Counted from the stretch's first letter, positions 41,629 to 54,738 are shown. The stretch: 64,000 nucleotides of DNA from Martinezella calliandrae (GCF_030272695.1 NZ_JARFYN010000012.1:1-64000), one strand, 5' to 3'. The notes: a model not told the origin generated them from the letters alone. Numbers and translations: made by a program.

Positions 41629-41657
41629 CAAAGATAGAAAACAAGGAAATTAAAACC

Positions 41658-43064
41658 ATGTCCTACGATGTGATCATTATCGGAACCGGCCCCGGCGGCT
41701 ATGTCTGCGCCATCAAGGCGGCGCAGCTTGGCCTGAAGGTGGCCGTCGTCGAAAAGCGTTCCACCTTTGGCGGCACCTGCCTCAACATCGGCTGCATACC
41801 GTCCAAGGCGCTGCTGCATGCCTCCGAAATGTTCCATCATGCGGGCCATGGCATGGATGCGCTCGGCATCGAAGTCGCCGCACCCAAGCTCAACCTTTCG
41901 AAGATGATGGCGCACAAAGATGCCACCGTGAAGGCGAATGTCGACGGCGTCGCCTTTCTCTTCAAGAAGAACAAGATCGATGCTTTCCAAGGCACAGGGA
42001 AGATCGTCGCTGCCGGCAAGGTTTCTGTTACGGCCGAAGACGGCAAGGTGAGCGAGATCGAAGGCAAGAACATCGTCATCGCCACCGGCTCTGACGTTGC
42101 CGGCATTCCGGGCGTGTCCCTCGAAATCGATGAGAAGGTGATCATTTCGTCCACCGGCGGCATCGCGCTCGACAAGGTACCGGCCAACATGATCGTCGTC
42201 GGCGGTGGTGTCATCGGCCTCGAACTCGGCTCGGTCTGGTCGCGCCTCGGCGCCAAGGTCACCGTCGTCGAATATCTCGATACCATTCTCGGCGGCATGG
42301 ACGGCGAAGTCTCCAAGCAGTTCCAGCGCATGCTGGCCAAGCAGGGCATCGACTTCCATCTCAGTGCCAAGGTCACCGGCGTCGAGAAGGTCGGCGATGG
42401 CGCCAAGGTCACCTTCGAGCCGGTCAAGGGCGGCGACAAGGTGGTGCTCGATGCCGATGTCGTGCTGGTATCGACCGGCCGCAAGCCCTACACGGCCGGT
42501 CTCGGCCTCGAAGCGGCAGGCGTTGTCCTCGACAATCGTGGCCGCGTCGAAATCGATGGCCACTTCAAGACCAATATCCCCGGCATCTATGCCATCGGCG
42601 ACGTGGTGAAGGGCCCGATGCTCGCGCACAAGGCGGAAGACGAAGGCGTGGCGCTGGCAGAAATCCTCGCCGGCCAGGCTGGCCATGTGAACTACGACGT
42701 CATTCCGAGCGTCGTCTACACGCAGCCGGAAGTCGCTTCCGTCGGCAAGACCGAGGAAGAGCTGAAGGCTGCGGGTATCGCCTACAAGGTTGGCAAGTTC
42801 CCCTTCACCGCCAACGGCCGCGCTCGAGCCATGCTGGCGACGGACGGTTTCGTCAAGATCCTGGCGGACAAGGAGACCGATCGCGTTCTCGGCGGCCACA
42901 TTGTTGGCTTCGGCGCCGGTGAAATGATCCACGAGATTGCGGTGCTGATGGAATTCGGCGGCTCGTCTGAAGATCTGGGCCGCACCTGCCATGCACATCC
43001 GACTATGTCGGAAGCCGTGAAGGAAGCTGCACTCGCGACGTTCTTCAAGCCTATCCATATGTGA
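41658..43064 (+). CDS. lpdA: Dihydrolipoyl dehydrogenase (E3)
   Basis: Reoxidises the lipoyl groups of 2-oxoglutarate dehydrogenase with NAD+. The 468-residue flavoprotein begins DVIIIGTGPGGYVCAIKAA, has the redox-active disulfide Cys41-Cys46 in GGTCLNIGC, the NAD motif VVGGGVIGLELGSVW, and the catalytic His447 in HAHPTMSEA. Last gene of the sucAB operon; the repeat-bearing region 43065-43257 follows. Confidence 0.97.
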   Translation: MSYDVIIIGTGPGGYVCAIKAAQLGLKVAVVEKRSTFGGTCLNIGCIPSKALLHASEMFHHAGHGMDALGIEVAAPKLNLSKMMAHKDATVKANVDGVAFLFKKNKIDAFQGTGKIVAAGKVSVTAEDGKVSEIEGKNIVIATGSDVAGIPGVSLEIDEKVIISSTGGIALDKVPANMIVVGGGVIGLELGSVWSRLGAKVTVVEYLDTILGGMDGEVSKQFQRMLAKQGIDFHLSAKVTGVEKVGDGAKVTFEPVKGGDKVVLDADVVLVSTGRKPYTAGLGLEAAGVVLDNRGRVEIDGHFKTNIPGIYAIGDVVKGPMLAHKAEDEGVALAEILAGQAGHVNYDVIPSVVYTQPEVASVGKTEEELKAAGIAYKVGKFPFTANGRARAMLATDGFVKILADKETDRVLGGHIVGFGAGEMIHEIAVLMEFGGSSEDLGRTCHAHPTMSEAVKEAALATFFKPIHM

Positions 43065-43121
43065 GGATTGATTGGGGGCAGATCAGGCGGGGCGCTGATG
43101 TTTCGTGGCCCCTCACCTCAA

Positions 43122-43149
43122 CTCTCTCCCCGCCGTTGCGGGGAGAGAG
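43122..43149. repeat. Palindromic repeat / terminator hairpin after lpdA
   Basis: A perfect 12-bp stem (43122-43133 with 43138-43149; CTCTCTCCCCGC) around the loop CGTT. It resembles the CTCTCCCCGC-type palindromes scattered between rhizobial genes. It lies between convergent lpdA and the TraB/GumN gene and may end both transcripts, although no T-run follows. Confidence 0.65.
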
Positions 43150-43257
43150 AACCGGTTCGGCATTTGCCGTCCTCTCAGAGACTTGATCTCCTATGGAAAT
43201 GAGGGGCAGGCCACAGTTTTTCCCCGAAACGGCTCTATCCGGCGTCGCCAAACTCGA

Positions 43258-44349
43258 TCAATTTGCCGCCGTCACCGTGAAACCCTGCTTGCGCAGCAGT
43301 TCCACCAGACCCTGATCGCCGACCAGATGCAGCGCGCCGATGGCGATGAAGGCGTTGCCCTTGGCGAGGATCGGTGCGGCGCGCTCCGCCATCACCTTGT
43401 TGCGGTCGAGGATGATTCGCTGCTCGAAGGTTGCGGTGTCCTCGTCGGACAAAGTCTCGTCGGGTTCGATAGTCTTCAGCATCGGCACGATTGCTCCAAC
43501 ATTGCCGGCAAGATAGAGATCGGTCATCGTTTCGTTGACGTCATTGATCTTGTCGCCAAGTTCCAGCGTCTGGATCAGCGATTTCAAATGCAGTTCGATC
43601 GGCAGGTCGCTCATGGCCTTGGCCTGTTCAGCCAGTGTTTCCAAACCCTTGACCTGCTTTCCAGCGGCCGCGGCATCGGTGGCAAGTTTTTGATCGAGGA
43701 ATTTCATACCGGCCGCCTTGCGGCGGACCTCGCAGGCGGTCAGTTCGAAGGAACTCGAGATCAACCAAGGCTGCATGTGGGAAACGGCGGCGAGCGGCAC
43801 ACCGCGCTGTTTCAAGCCGGCTTCCAGCTTGGCATTGTCTTCAGGCGACAGGTGTTGGCTGATGGTCGAGCCGTCGGTCAGCATGGTTAGCGACGGATTG
43901 ACGAAGAGAGCCGCCGCCGCTTTCTTGTCGTCCAGGATTTCATCGGACTCGACGACGACCGTGTCAGCGGCGGCACTAGCTTCGGCTGCCCCCTTTGGCA
44001 TGGTCAGCACGCGGGCGTCGCTGACATGCATGGTGCCGAGCAGCCAGGAGGGTTTCAAGCCGGGCTTTTCGATCTTCCAGAAGACCCATTTGCCGTTTTC
44101 CACCTTGTCGCCCGCGGCAAGGATCGAGGCATATTTCGCGGGATCGGTCGTTTTCAGTTCGGCCATGAGGTTCTTCCCGCCGCAGCTCTCGACCGCAGCC
44201 TCTTCGGCATGCGCGGGGGCCAGTGACAGCAGAACCACGATCAACGCGGTCGCCAGCATCAACGGAAATGCAGTTGCGAGCCAAAAGAGGAGGTCGCCGA
44301 TTGCCGGCTTCATCGACCGCATCGTCTTGGGTTCGAGGGCAGAAATCAT
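43258..44349 (-). CDS. TraB/GumN (TIKI-like) family protein
   Basis: A 363-residue protein with an N-terminal signal or anchor helix (about residues 20-45), then the TraB/GumN domain. SWLLGTMHVSD holds the GTMH motif, a conserved glutamate follows in VVVESDEI, and the end has AFIAIGALHLVGDQGLVELLRKQGFTV with a matching GALH motif. Relatives are metal-dependent proteases (TIKI), so an exported metalloprotease is likely but unproven. GGAAGG lies 5 bases before the ATG at 44349. Monocistronic, and divergent from nothing nearby. Confidence 0.85.
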   Translation of the reverse strand: MISALEPKTMRSMKPAIGDLLFWLATAFPLMLATALIVVLLSLAPAHAEEAAVESCGGKNLMAELKTTDPAKYASILAAGDKVENGKWVFWKIEKPGLKPSWLLGTMHVSDARVLTMPKGAAEASAAADTVVVESDEILDDKKAAAALFVNPSLTMLTDGSTISQHLSPEDNAKLEAGLKQRGVPLAAVSHMQPWLISSSFELTACEVRRKAAGMKFLDQKLATDAAAAGKQVKGLETLAEQAKAMSDLPIELHLKSLIQTLELGDKINDVNETMTDLYLAGNVGAIVPMLKTIEPDETLSDEDTATFEQRIILDRNKVMAERAAPILAKGNAFIAIGALHLVGDQGLVELLRKQGFTVTAAN

Positions 44350-44478
44350 CTAAACCTTCCGCTGGTAGAGCGCATGACTTCTAGAGCGCGAACGTGGCTT
44401 TCGCGAGACATGCCGATACATGTTCTGCTCTACCCTTCGGACACGCATATTCCCTTAACACGAGGGGTTAATGTTTTC

Positions 44479-45405
44479 TTACGCCCTCGGATGAGCCCGA
44501 TCATAGACCTCCAGCAGCCGCGAAGAATCAACGCCGGTATAGACCTGCGTCGTCGACAGCGAGGCGTGGCCGAGCAATTCCTGGATCGTGCGCAGGTCAC
44601 CACCGCCTGCGAGCAGATGCGTGGCGAAGGAATGGCGCAGTGCATGCGGTGTGGCGGTGTCCGGCAGGCCGAAGGCGCTGCGGAGCTTCTGCATGCCACG
44701 CTGGATGATGCCTGGTTGCAGCTTGCCGCCGCGCGCGCCGCGAAAGAGCGGGGCGTCTGCGTCGAGATGATAGGGGCAGAGCGTGCGGTATTTCTCTACC
44801 GCCTCGACGACGATGGGGAGCAGAGGCACCAGCCGGGTTTTGTTGCCCTTGCCGGTGATGCGCAGCGCAGTCACGCCGGGGCGAACATCTTCCGGCATCA
44901 GATCGAGCGCTTCGGAGATGCGCAGGCCGCAACCATAGAGCAAGGTTAGCACAGCCGTATCGCGCGCAGCGATCCATGGTTCGTCATGCATCTGCGCCTC
45001 ATCGCTGACGACGGTGATCGCCTGGGTGTCCGACAGGGGCTTCGGTAGCGATTTCGGCTGTTTCGGCGACCGCACCGCGCCGGCGCCGGCCGCATTTACC
45101 AGCCCCTTCTTTTCTAGATAGTGCAGCAGCGAACGAAGGCCGGCGAGATTGCGCCCCAGCGAACGCGCCCCCGCGCCATCCTTGCGGCGCGCGGCGAGAA
45201 AGGCACGGAAGTCGGCGGGGCGCAACGCGTGAATATCTTTGATGGTTGCCGGACCGCCAAGATGGCCCGTCAGAAACGTCAGAAACTGACGCGTGTCGCG
45301 TTCATAAGCATCCAGCGTGTGGGCGGAGAGCCGCCGCTCCTGGCCGAGTGCGTCCAACCAACGGCTGCGCTCGGCCATCAGCTTGGGATCAGCGATAATC
45401 AGCAA
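44479..45405 (-). CDS. xerC: Tyrosine recombinase XerC
   Basis: Resolves chromosome dimers at dif with XerD. About 308 residues: an N-terminal SAM-like domain (SAHTLDAYERDTRQFLTFL) and a catalytic domain with Arg in GCGLRISEAL, Lys in GKGNKTRLVP, HALRHSFATHLL, LGHASLSTTQVYT and the nucleophile Tyr. The first start in frame is TTG at 45405, but a better-placed AAGGGG (45422-45427) sits 7 bases before a CTG at 45414 that would add LNE, matching the MNELL-type N-terminus I recall from relatives. A CTG start is therefore possible. Confidence 0.93.
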   Translation of the reverse strand: MLIIADPKLMAERSRWLDALGQERRLSAHTLDAYERDTRQFLTFLTGHLGGPATIKDIHALRPADFRAFLAARRKDGAGARSLGRNLAGLRSLLHYLEKKGLVNAAGAGAVRSPKQPKSLPKPLSDTQAITVVSDEAQMHDEPWIAARDTAVLTLLYGCGLRISEALDLMPEDVRPGVTALRITGKGNKTRLVPLLPIVVEAVEKYRTLCPYHLDADAPLFRGARGGKLQPGIIQRGMQKLRSAFGLPDTATPHALRHSFATHLLAGGGDLRTIQELLGHASLSTTQVYTGVDSSRLLEVYDRAHPRA

Positions 45406-45468
45406 TTCGTTCAGTGGAAAACCCCTTGAAATTCAAATTCCTTCTGCCACTTTGAAGGAGGGAAGGTT

Positions 45469-45549
45469 ATGGAATCGCTAACATTCCTACTGCGCCGTGC
45501 CTCCTTTGCGCGCGTAAAGACAGCGGTAGCACTTTTCAACTGCGTATAA
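45469..45549 (+). CDS. Possible small protein of 26 residues
   Basis: A short frame (MESLTFLLRRASFARVKTAV to FNCV) with a very strong ribosome binding site: AAGGAGGG at 45455-45462, six bases before the ATG. It lies alone between xerC and the acyltransferase. The peptide is basic and fairly hydrophobic. Its stop codon is within the left arm of an inverted repeat, so translation could affect folding of the RNA. No homologue is known to me. Confidence 0.4.
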   Translation: MESLTFLLRRASFARVKTAVALFNCV

Positions 45550-45590
45550 GTCATTACTTAAATCAAAATCGATTTAAGCGGGTTATACGC
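45542..45590 (+). promoter_or_regulatory. Nested inverted repeat, possible RNA switch or terminator
   Basis: Outer arms GCGTATAA (45542-45549) and TTATACGC (45583-45590) enclose inner arms CTTAAATC (45557-45564) and GATTTAAG (45571-45578). No T-run follows, so it is not a standard terminator. It overlaps the stop of the 26-codon frame and precedes the acyltransferase by about 70 bases. Confidence 0.45.
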
Positions 45591-45658
45591 GAGGCGCTTG
45601 TCATGCTTCGATCATATTCGATTGCGATAGAGTATAACCCAACCATCCAGGGCATTTC

Positions 45659-46615
45659 ATGGCACGTCGCGGTTCGATAACTGCATTGGGACAACTTGCA
45701 GAAGCGATCGCTTTGGTGTCCCAGGGGCAGCCTGGACATATCGTCGATACGCTGATCGCCGAGCGTGGCCAGAAGATCGTTCGCAATCCGCTCTGGCCGT
45801 TGATGCGGCCCTTTCTCTACACGCTGCTGCGCTATAACAAGGCGATCGAATTTGCCAACGATGTCGCCAAGCTGTCGGGTTTTCAGTGCTTCGAGTATAT
45901 GAGCGATCTGTTGAAGCTTGATATCGGGATGACCAACGCCGAGCGCATACCCGCTTCCGGCGGCTTCATTCTGGTCAGCAACCATCCGACCGGCATCGCA
46001 GACGGCGTCGCCGTTTTCGATCTCCTGAAGACCCACCGGCCCGATATGATGGTTTTCGCCAATCGCGACGCTGTCCGCGTCAATCCGCGCTTTGCGGAGA
46101 TGATCATCCCGGTTGAATGGCGCGAGGAGCATAAGAGCAAGCTGAAGACGCGCGAAACGCTGCAGCTTACCAATCGCGCCGTTGCCGACGGCAAGGTCAC
46201 CGTGCTTTTTCCATCCGGCCGTATCGCCTATTGGGCAAATGGCAAGCTGAACGAGCGGCCCTGGAAGACGTCGGCCGTGGGCCTGGCGCGCAAATACAAT
46301 CTGCCGATCCTGCCGGTTCATCTGACGGCGCGCAATTCCGGGCTGTTCTATTGGTTCGCCAAATGGTCGACGGAACTTAGGGACATGACGGTGTTCCACG
46401 AACTCCTCAACAAGCGCGGCGACCGTTTCGATTTCCTGATCGGCAATCTTATTCCGGTCGAGCGTCTGGACGGCGACGTCAACGAAGTGACGAAGGCGTT
46501 GGAAAAGCACACGGTGTTCGATCTGGCCGCCGACGGAAATGCGACTTTCGCGCCGATCGGCGTGCCGCCGACGGTGCAGAATGAAGCGGCTGCAGTCGCG
46601 GAACATTCGGCTTGA
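45659..46615 (+). CDS. PlsC-like lysophospholipid acyltransferase
   Basis: A 318-residue glycerolipid acyltransferase. The active-site block is VSNHPTGIADGVAVFDLL with the NHx4D-type motif (His and Asp present), followed by VLFPSGRIAYW in place of the usual FPEGTR, and ILPVHLTARNSGLFYWFAKW. The altered second motif resembles the branch acylating lyso-ornithine lipid or other unusual acceptors rather than classical PlsC, but substrate is not settled. The ATG at 45659 follows CAGGG. It lies 147 bases before priA. Confidence 0.8.
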   Translation: MARRGSITALGQLAEAIALVSQGQPGHIVDTLIAERGQKIVRNPLWPLMRPFLYTLLRYNKAIEFANDVAKLSGFQCFEYMSDLLKLDIGMTNAERIPASGGFILVSNHPTGIADGVAVFDLLKTHRPDMMVFANRDAVRVNPRFAEMIIPVEWREEHKSKLKTRETLQLTNRAVADGKVTVLFPSGRIAYWANGKLNERPWKTSAVGLARKYNLPILPVHLTARNSGLFYWFAKWSTELRDMTVFHELLNKRGDRFDFLIGNLIPVERLDGDVNEVTKALEKHTVFDLAADGNATFAPIGVPPTVQNEAAAVAEHSA

Positions 46616-46762
46616 CGGCTGTTGGCAGCCAGTGCCGCTGCACACATATCTTCTGCGCAAAAAGACGATATCGGTGAAAAGTGTGAAGTGGCTTTCGGAT
46701 GAGATCACGCCGAACCCAAGCCGGGTTTCTTTTTACGACCGCTCGGGGCATGGTCTGGCGCG

Positions 46763-48994
46763 ATGAGTAAAGATTCCTCCGATCTATTCGGCGCGCTGTT
46801 TAAAGCTGCGCCGGCGAAACCGACCATGAGCCGCACGGTTCCGGTTCTGGTGCCCATGCCGGCGCCGAAGCCCTATTCCTATGCGGTGCCGGAAGGCATG
46901 GCGGTCGAGCCTGGCTCGGTCGTGCAGGTGCCGCTCGGGCCGAGGCAGGTGATCGGCGTCGTTTGGGACGGCGGCGACGAAGGTGGCGTCGATCCGAAGA
47001 AGCTGCGGCCGATCAACCATGTCTTCGATTGCCCGCCGCTCACCAAAGAAATGCGCGACTTCATCGACTGGGTGGCCGCCTATACGCTGTCGCCGCCGGG
47101 ACTGGTGGCGCGCATGGCGCTGCGAGCACCGGCAGCCTTCGATCCCGAACCGATGGTGGAGGGCCTACGTTTTGTCGGCGGCGCGCCGGAACGGCTGACG
47201 CCGGCTCGGGCGCGGGTCATGGATACGGCAAAGGACGGCCCTTCGTGGACGCGCAGCGGGCTCGCGCATGCAGCCGGCGTCTCGGTAAGCGTCATCGACG
47301 GGCTGATTGCGCAAGGCATTTTCGAAACCGTGTTCCTGCCGCCGCCGCCCGTGGTCGCCAGGCCGGATCCGGATTATATCGCCTCGCGGCTCGAAGGACC
47401 GCAGCGCGAAGCTGCGGATGAAATCCTTGCTGAGGTGTGGAAGGGCGCATTCTCTGTGTCGCTGATCGACGGCGTCACCGGCTCGGGCAAGACCGAGGTC
47501 TATTTCGAGGCAATTGCCGAGACGCTGAAGCGTGGCGAGCAGGTGTTGATCCTGCTACCGGAAATCGCGCTGACGGCCAGTTTCCTCGAGCGCTTCCAGG
47601 ATCGTTTTGGAGCCAAGCCGGCCGAGTGGCACTCTGACCTAGCACCGCGCATGCGCGAAAAGGTGTGGCGGCAGGCGGTGACCGGCGAGGTTCGCGTCGT
47701 TGCGGGCGCGCGCTCGGCGTTGTTTTTGCCCTTCGAAGATCTCGGCCTGATCATCGTCGACGAAGAACACGATCCCGCCTACAAGCAGGAGGATCGCGTC
47801 TATTATAATGCCCGCGACATGGCGGTCGTGCGTGGCAGGATCGGGGATTTTCCGGTGGTGCTGGTCTCGGCGACCCCTTCGGTCGAGAGCCAAGTCAACG
47901 GCCAGAGCGGACGATACAGCACCATCCATTTACCGACCCGCTTCGGTGATGCGGCTCTTCCGGACCTGCATCTCATCGACATGCGTCGACATGCGCCCGA
48001 ACGCGGTGGCTTTCTGTCGCCGCTGCTGATCCGTGCGATCGGCAAGACGATGGAGAAGGGCGAGCAGTCGCTCCTCTTCCTCAATAGACGCGGCTATGCG
48101 CCGCTGACGCTCTGCCGCGTTTGCGGGCACCGTTTCCAATGCCCGCAATGTTCGAGCTGGCTGGTTGAGCATCGCTTTCGCGGCCAGATCCAGTGCCATC
48201 AATGCGGCTACGCCGAACGAACGCCGGAAGCCTGTCCGGAATGCGGCACGCTCGATCATCTTGTGGCCTGCGGACCGGGCGTCGAACGCATCGCCGAGGA
48301 GGTCGAGCGGTATTTCCCGGACGCACGGACGATCGTGCTCTCCTCCGACATCATGGGCGGCGTCAAACGGCTGCGGCTGGAGCTCGATGCCATCGCCAAG
48401 GGCGAGGCGGATATCGTAATCGGCACGCAACTCGTCGCCAAGGGCCATAATTTCCCGCTGATGACGCTGGTCGGCATCGTCGACGCAGACCTTGGCCTTG
48501 CCAATGGCGATCCGCGCGCTGCCGAGCGGACATTCCAGCTGTTGTCGCAGGTAACCGGCCGCGCCGGGCGAACCGGCCTGAAAAGCCACGGCCTGCTGCA
48601 GACGTATCAGCCGCAGCATCCGGTCATGCAGGCGATCGTTTCCGGCGACGCCGGCGCCTTTTACGAACGCGAAATTTCGGAGCGGGAGAAGGCGGTGCTG
48701 CCACCCTTTGGGCGCCTTGCGTCGATCATCGTCTCCGCTGAAACGCGCCAGGACGCCGAGATCCATGCCCGCGGCATGCGCAGCGCTGCACCGCAGGTGC
48801 AGGGCATCGCCGTTCTCGGGCCTGCCGAGGCACCGCTCGCCCTGGTGCGCGGCCGCCATCGTTTCCGCCTGCTGGTGCACGGCAAGCGCAACTCCGACAT
48901 GCAGGGTTTTCTCAGGGCCATGCTAGCGCAGGCGCCGAAGGAGCGCGGGTCCGTGCACGTCCAGCTAGACATCGATCCGCAGAGTTTCTTGTAG
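46763..48994 (+). CDS. priA: Primosomal protein N' (replication restart helicase PriA)
   Basis: Reloads the replicative helicase at stalled forks. The 743-residue protein has an N-terminal DNA-binding domain (VLVPMPAPKPYSYAVPEG), Walker A GVTGSGKTE starting at about residue 237, the helicase box VDEEHD, and a zinc-binding insert with eight cysteines (CRVCGHRFQCPQC, CHQCGYAERTPEACPEC). VTGRAGRTGLKSHGLLQTYQP is motif VI. Length is right for the alphaproteobacterial form. Confidence 0.97.
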   Translation: MSKDSSDLFGALFKAAPAKPTMSRTVPVLVPMPAPKPYSYAVPEGMAVEPGSVVQVPLGPRQVIGVVWDGGDEGGVDPKKLRPINHVFDCPPLTKEMRDFIDWVAAYTLSPPGLVARMALRAPAAFDPEPMVEGLRFVGGAPERLTPARARVMDTAKDGPSWTRSGLAHAAGVSVSVIDGLIAQGIFETVFLPPPPVVARPDPDYIASRLEGPQREAADEILAEVWKGAFSVSLIDGVTGSGKTEVYFEAIAETLKRGEQVLILLPEIALTASFLERFQDRFGAKPAEWHSDLAPRMREKVWRQAVTGEVRVVAGARSALFLPFEDLGLIIVDEEHDPAYKQEDRVYYNARDMAVVRGRIGDFPVVLVSATPSVESQVNGQSGRYSTIHLPTRFGDAALPDLHLIDMRRHAPERGGFLSPLLIRAIGKTMEKGEQSLLFLNRRGYAPLTLCRVCGHRFQCPQCSSWLVEHRFRGQIQCHQCGYAERTPEACPECGTLDHLVACGPGVERIAEEVERYFPDARTIVLSSDIMGGVKRLRLELDAIAKGEADIVIGTQLVAKGHNFPLMTLVGIVDADLGLANGDPRAAERTFQLLSQVTGRAGRTGLKSHGLLQTYQPQHPVMQAIVSGDAGAFYEREISEREKAVLPPFGRLASIIVSAETRQDAEIHARGMRSAAPQVQGIAVLGPAEAPLALVRGRHRFRLLVHGKRNSDMQGFLRAMLAQAPKERGSVHVQLDIDPQSFL

Positions 48995-49088
48995 TTTCGC
49001 GAGTACGACGACTTTCCAGTGCCTTCCCCTGTTCGGCCGCTTCATGTCATAAGACACCAACAATATACAAGTGATTTGGGGACGACCG

Positions 49089-49472
49089 ATGGAGCTTTAT
49101 TTTCCGACTGACCTCGGCGAGCGGCTTGCCTATTGCTCGGCGGCATTCACGGCACTCATCGGCCTCATCGGGATGTTCGCGCCGGGCTATACTTATCGTT
49201 TCCTCAAGCTGCAGGTGCGCGAAGGGCGGCCGGAAGCCTATGCCGAGGGCCGTTCGGCCGGCGGCTTCTATCTTGGTTTCGGGCTGGTCGCGATTCTGTT
49301 GGCCCAGCCGATGATCTATCTGGCGCTCGGAGCATCTTTTGCGGTTGCAGCCTTTGGCCGCGTCCTCTCGATGATGTCGGATCGGGGAAGAGTGATCGTG
49401 AACATGTTACTTCTGGTTGCGCAGGCGGTTCTGGCGGCTCTACCACTTCTTTACGGACTGGGCTATATTTGA
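49089..49472 (+). CDS. Small four-helix membrane protein (DUF4345-like)
   Basis: About 127 residues with four hydrophobic stretches; the pattern GRSAGGFYLGFGLVAILLAQPM after the first helix pair resembles DUF4345 proteins, but the match is by eye. The ATG at 49089 has GGGGA about 7 bases upstream; a GTG at 49071 is in frame but less likely. Function unknown. It lies alone between priA and the ATP synthase operon. Confidence 0.6.
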   Translation: MELYFPTDLGERLAYCSAAFTALIGLIGMFAPGYTYRFLKLQVREGRPEAYAEGRSAGGFYLGFGLVAILLAQPMIYLALGASFAVAAFGRVLSMMSDRGRVIVNMLLLVAQAVLAALPLLYGLGYI

Positions 49473-49733
49473 CCGAAAATGGTCGCCCCTCTGCCGCTAT
49501 TGGCCGCACTATCCCCATGGTTTTGAATTTTTGCCATCATAAATTCACCCGAATAGCGTATTCGGCCATTACGCGTGTTGCGAGTCTCAATATCCTATGT
49601 TAGACGAACCCCGAATTTCGGATGAGGTGGGGGGAAGCTCCTGCTGATTTCTGGGGGAAATCAAAACGAATTCAAGAGCATGTGACTTCCGTTTCTCGGA
49701 AGCCGAATTCTTGGGTTGAAATCAGGGAATCTT

Positions 49734-50299
49734 GTGCCCGTGGCAGACACATCCCAGCATATTTCTGGTGTTGCCGAGCGCTATGCCTCGTCATTGTTCG
49801 AGCTGGCTCTGGAGGAGGGCGCTGTCCCGACAGTGACTGCCGATCTCGACCGGTTCCAAGCCATGCTGGATGACAGCGATGATTTGAAGCGTTTGGTCTT
49901 GAGCCCGGTCTTTTCGGCCGAAGAGCAGGTCGGCGCCGTCCAGGCGCTGGCGACGAAAGCGGGCTTCGGCGTTTACGTCACTAATTTCCTCAAGGTCGTG
50001 GCAGGCAACCGGCGCCTTTTTGCGCTGCCGGGCATGATCAAGGCTTTCCGCATAATTGCTGCGCAGCATCGCGGCGAAGTTTCCGCCGAGATCACCTCGG
50101 CGCATGCGCTGACCCCGGCGCAGGAAGATGAATTGAAGGCGGCGCTGAAGGGCGTCACCGGCAAGGACGTGGCGATCGCCGTTACGGTCGATCCGTCGAT
50201 TCTTGGTGGTCTGATCGTGAAGGTCGGGTCCCGTCAGATTGATACGTCTCTTCGTACCAAACTCTCTACCCTTAAGCTTGCATTGAAAGAGGTCGGCTG

Positions 50300-50300
<1 letters not shown>
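49734..50300 (+). CDS. atpH: F1 ATP synthase delta subunit
   Basis: Stalk subunit that holds the F1 head to the membrane b subunits. The 188-residue product starts at a GTG (49734, reading [25 protein letters not shown]) with AGGGAA just upstream; the frame is open to a TTG at 49716 but that region is not conserved. [28 protein letters not shown] at the C-terminus is typical. First gene of atpHAGDC; its TGA overlaps the atpA ATG by one base. Confidence 0.95.
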
Positions 50301-51829
<1,529 letters not shown>

Positions 51830-51858
51830 TCGGGCCTCACTTCTAGGACGGATACCGG

Positions 51859-54197
<2,339 letters not shown>

Positions 54198-54272
54198 TAA
54201 GGCCAATCGAACGGCGCGCGAGGCTTCGTGCGCCGTTGCGTTGAAATAAAGACAATCGAGAAGTGACCGGTC

Positions 54273-54680
54273 ATGGCTGACAATTTCAATTTCGAACTCG
54301 TGTCTCCGGAGCGTCTGCTTCTGTCGGAACCCGTCATCGATGTCGTCATCCCCGCCAGCGAAGGCGAGATGACCGTTATGGCCAATCATGCGCCGACGAT
54401 GACCGCAATCAAGCCGGGCGTCGTCAAGGTGCATTCGGCGACGGGCAAGAAGCAGGACTACGTGGTGTTCGGCGGTTTTGCCGATATCCTGCCGACCGGC
54501 TGCACGCTGCTTGCCGAATCCGCAATTCCGGTCCAAGACCTGAGACAGGACGAGTTGACGCGTCGTATCGATGCCGCCAAGGCAGAACTCGAAAATGTCG
54601 AACACCATGAGCGCAAGTCGCAACTCGAGCATTTCATCATGGAAATGACGCGTCTTCGTGGCGCGATTGGGCAAGATTGA
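54273..54680 (+). CDS. atpC: F1 ATP synthase epsilon subunit
   Basis: Small rotor subunit that also inhibits ATP hydrolysis. The 135-residue protein has the N-terminal beta sandwich (FELVSPERLLLSEPVIDVVIPASEGEMTVM, split) with ANHAPTMTAIKPG, and a C-terminal helical pair. Last gene of the operon, followed by a strong terminator. Confidence 0.96.
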   Translation: MADNFNFELVSPERLLLSEPVIDVVIPASEGEMTVMANHAPTMTAIKPGVVKVHSATGKKQDYVVFGGFADILPTGCTLLAESAIPVQDLRQDELTRRIDAAKAELENVEHHERKSQLEHFIMEMTRLRGAIGQD

Positions 54681-54738
54681 TCCGGTAGACGTAGTCTTAG
54701 GTTCGAATAAGAGCGGTCCGTTGGAGCCGCTTATACAT

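Noticed and set aside
44479..45405. Phage or island integrase
   Set aside because: Length, motif spacing and isolated position without attachment-site repeats fit chromosomal XerC.
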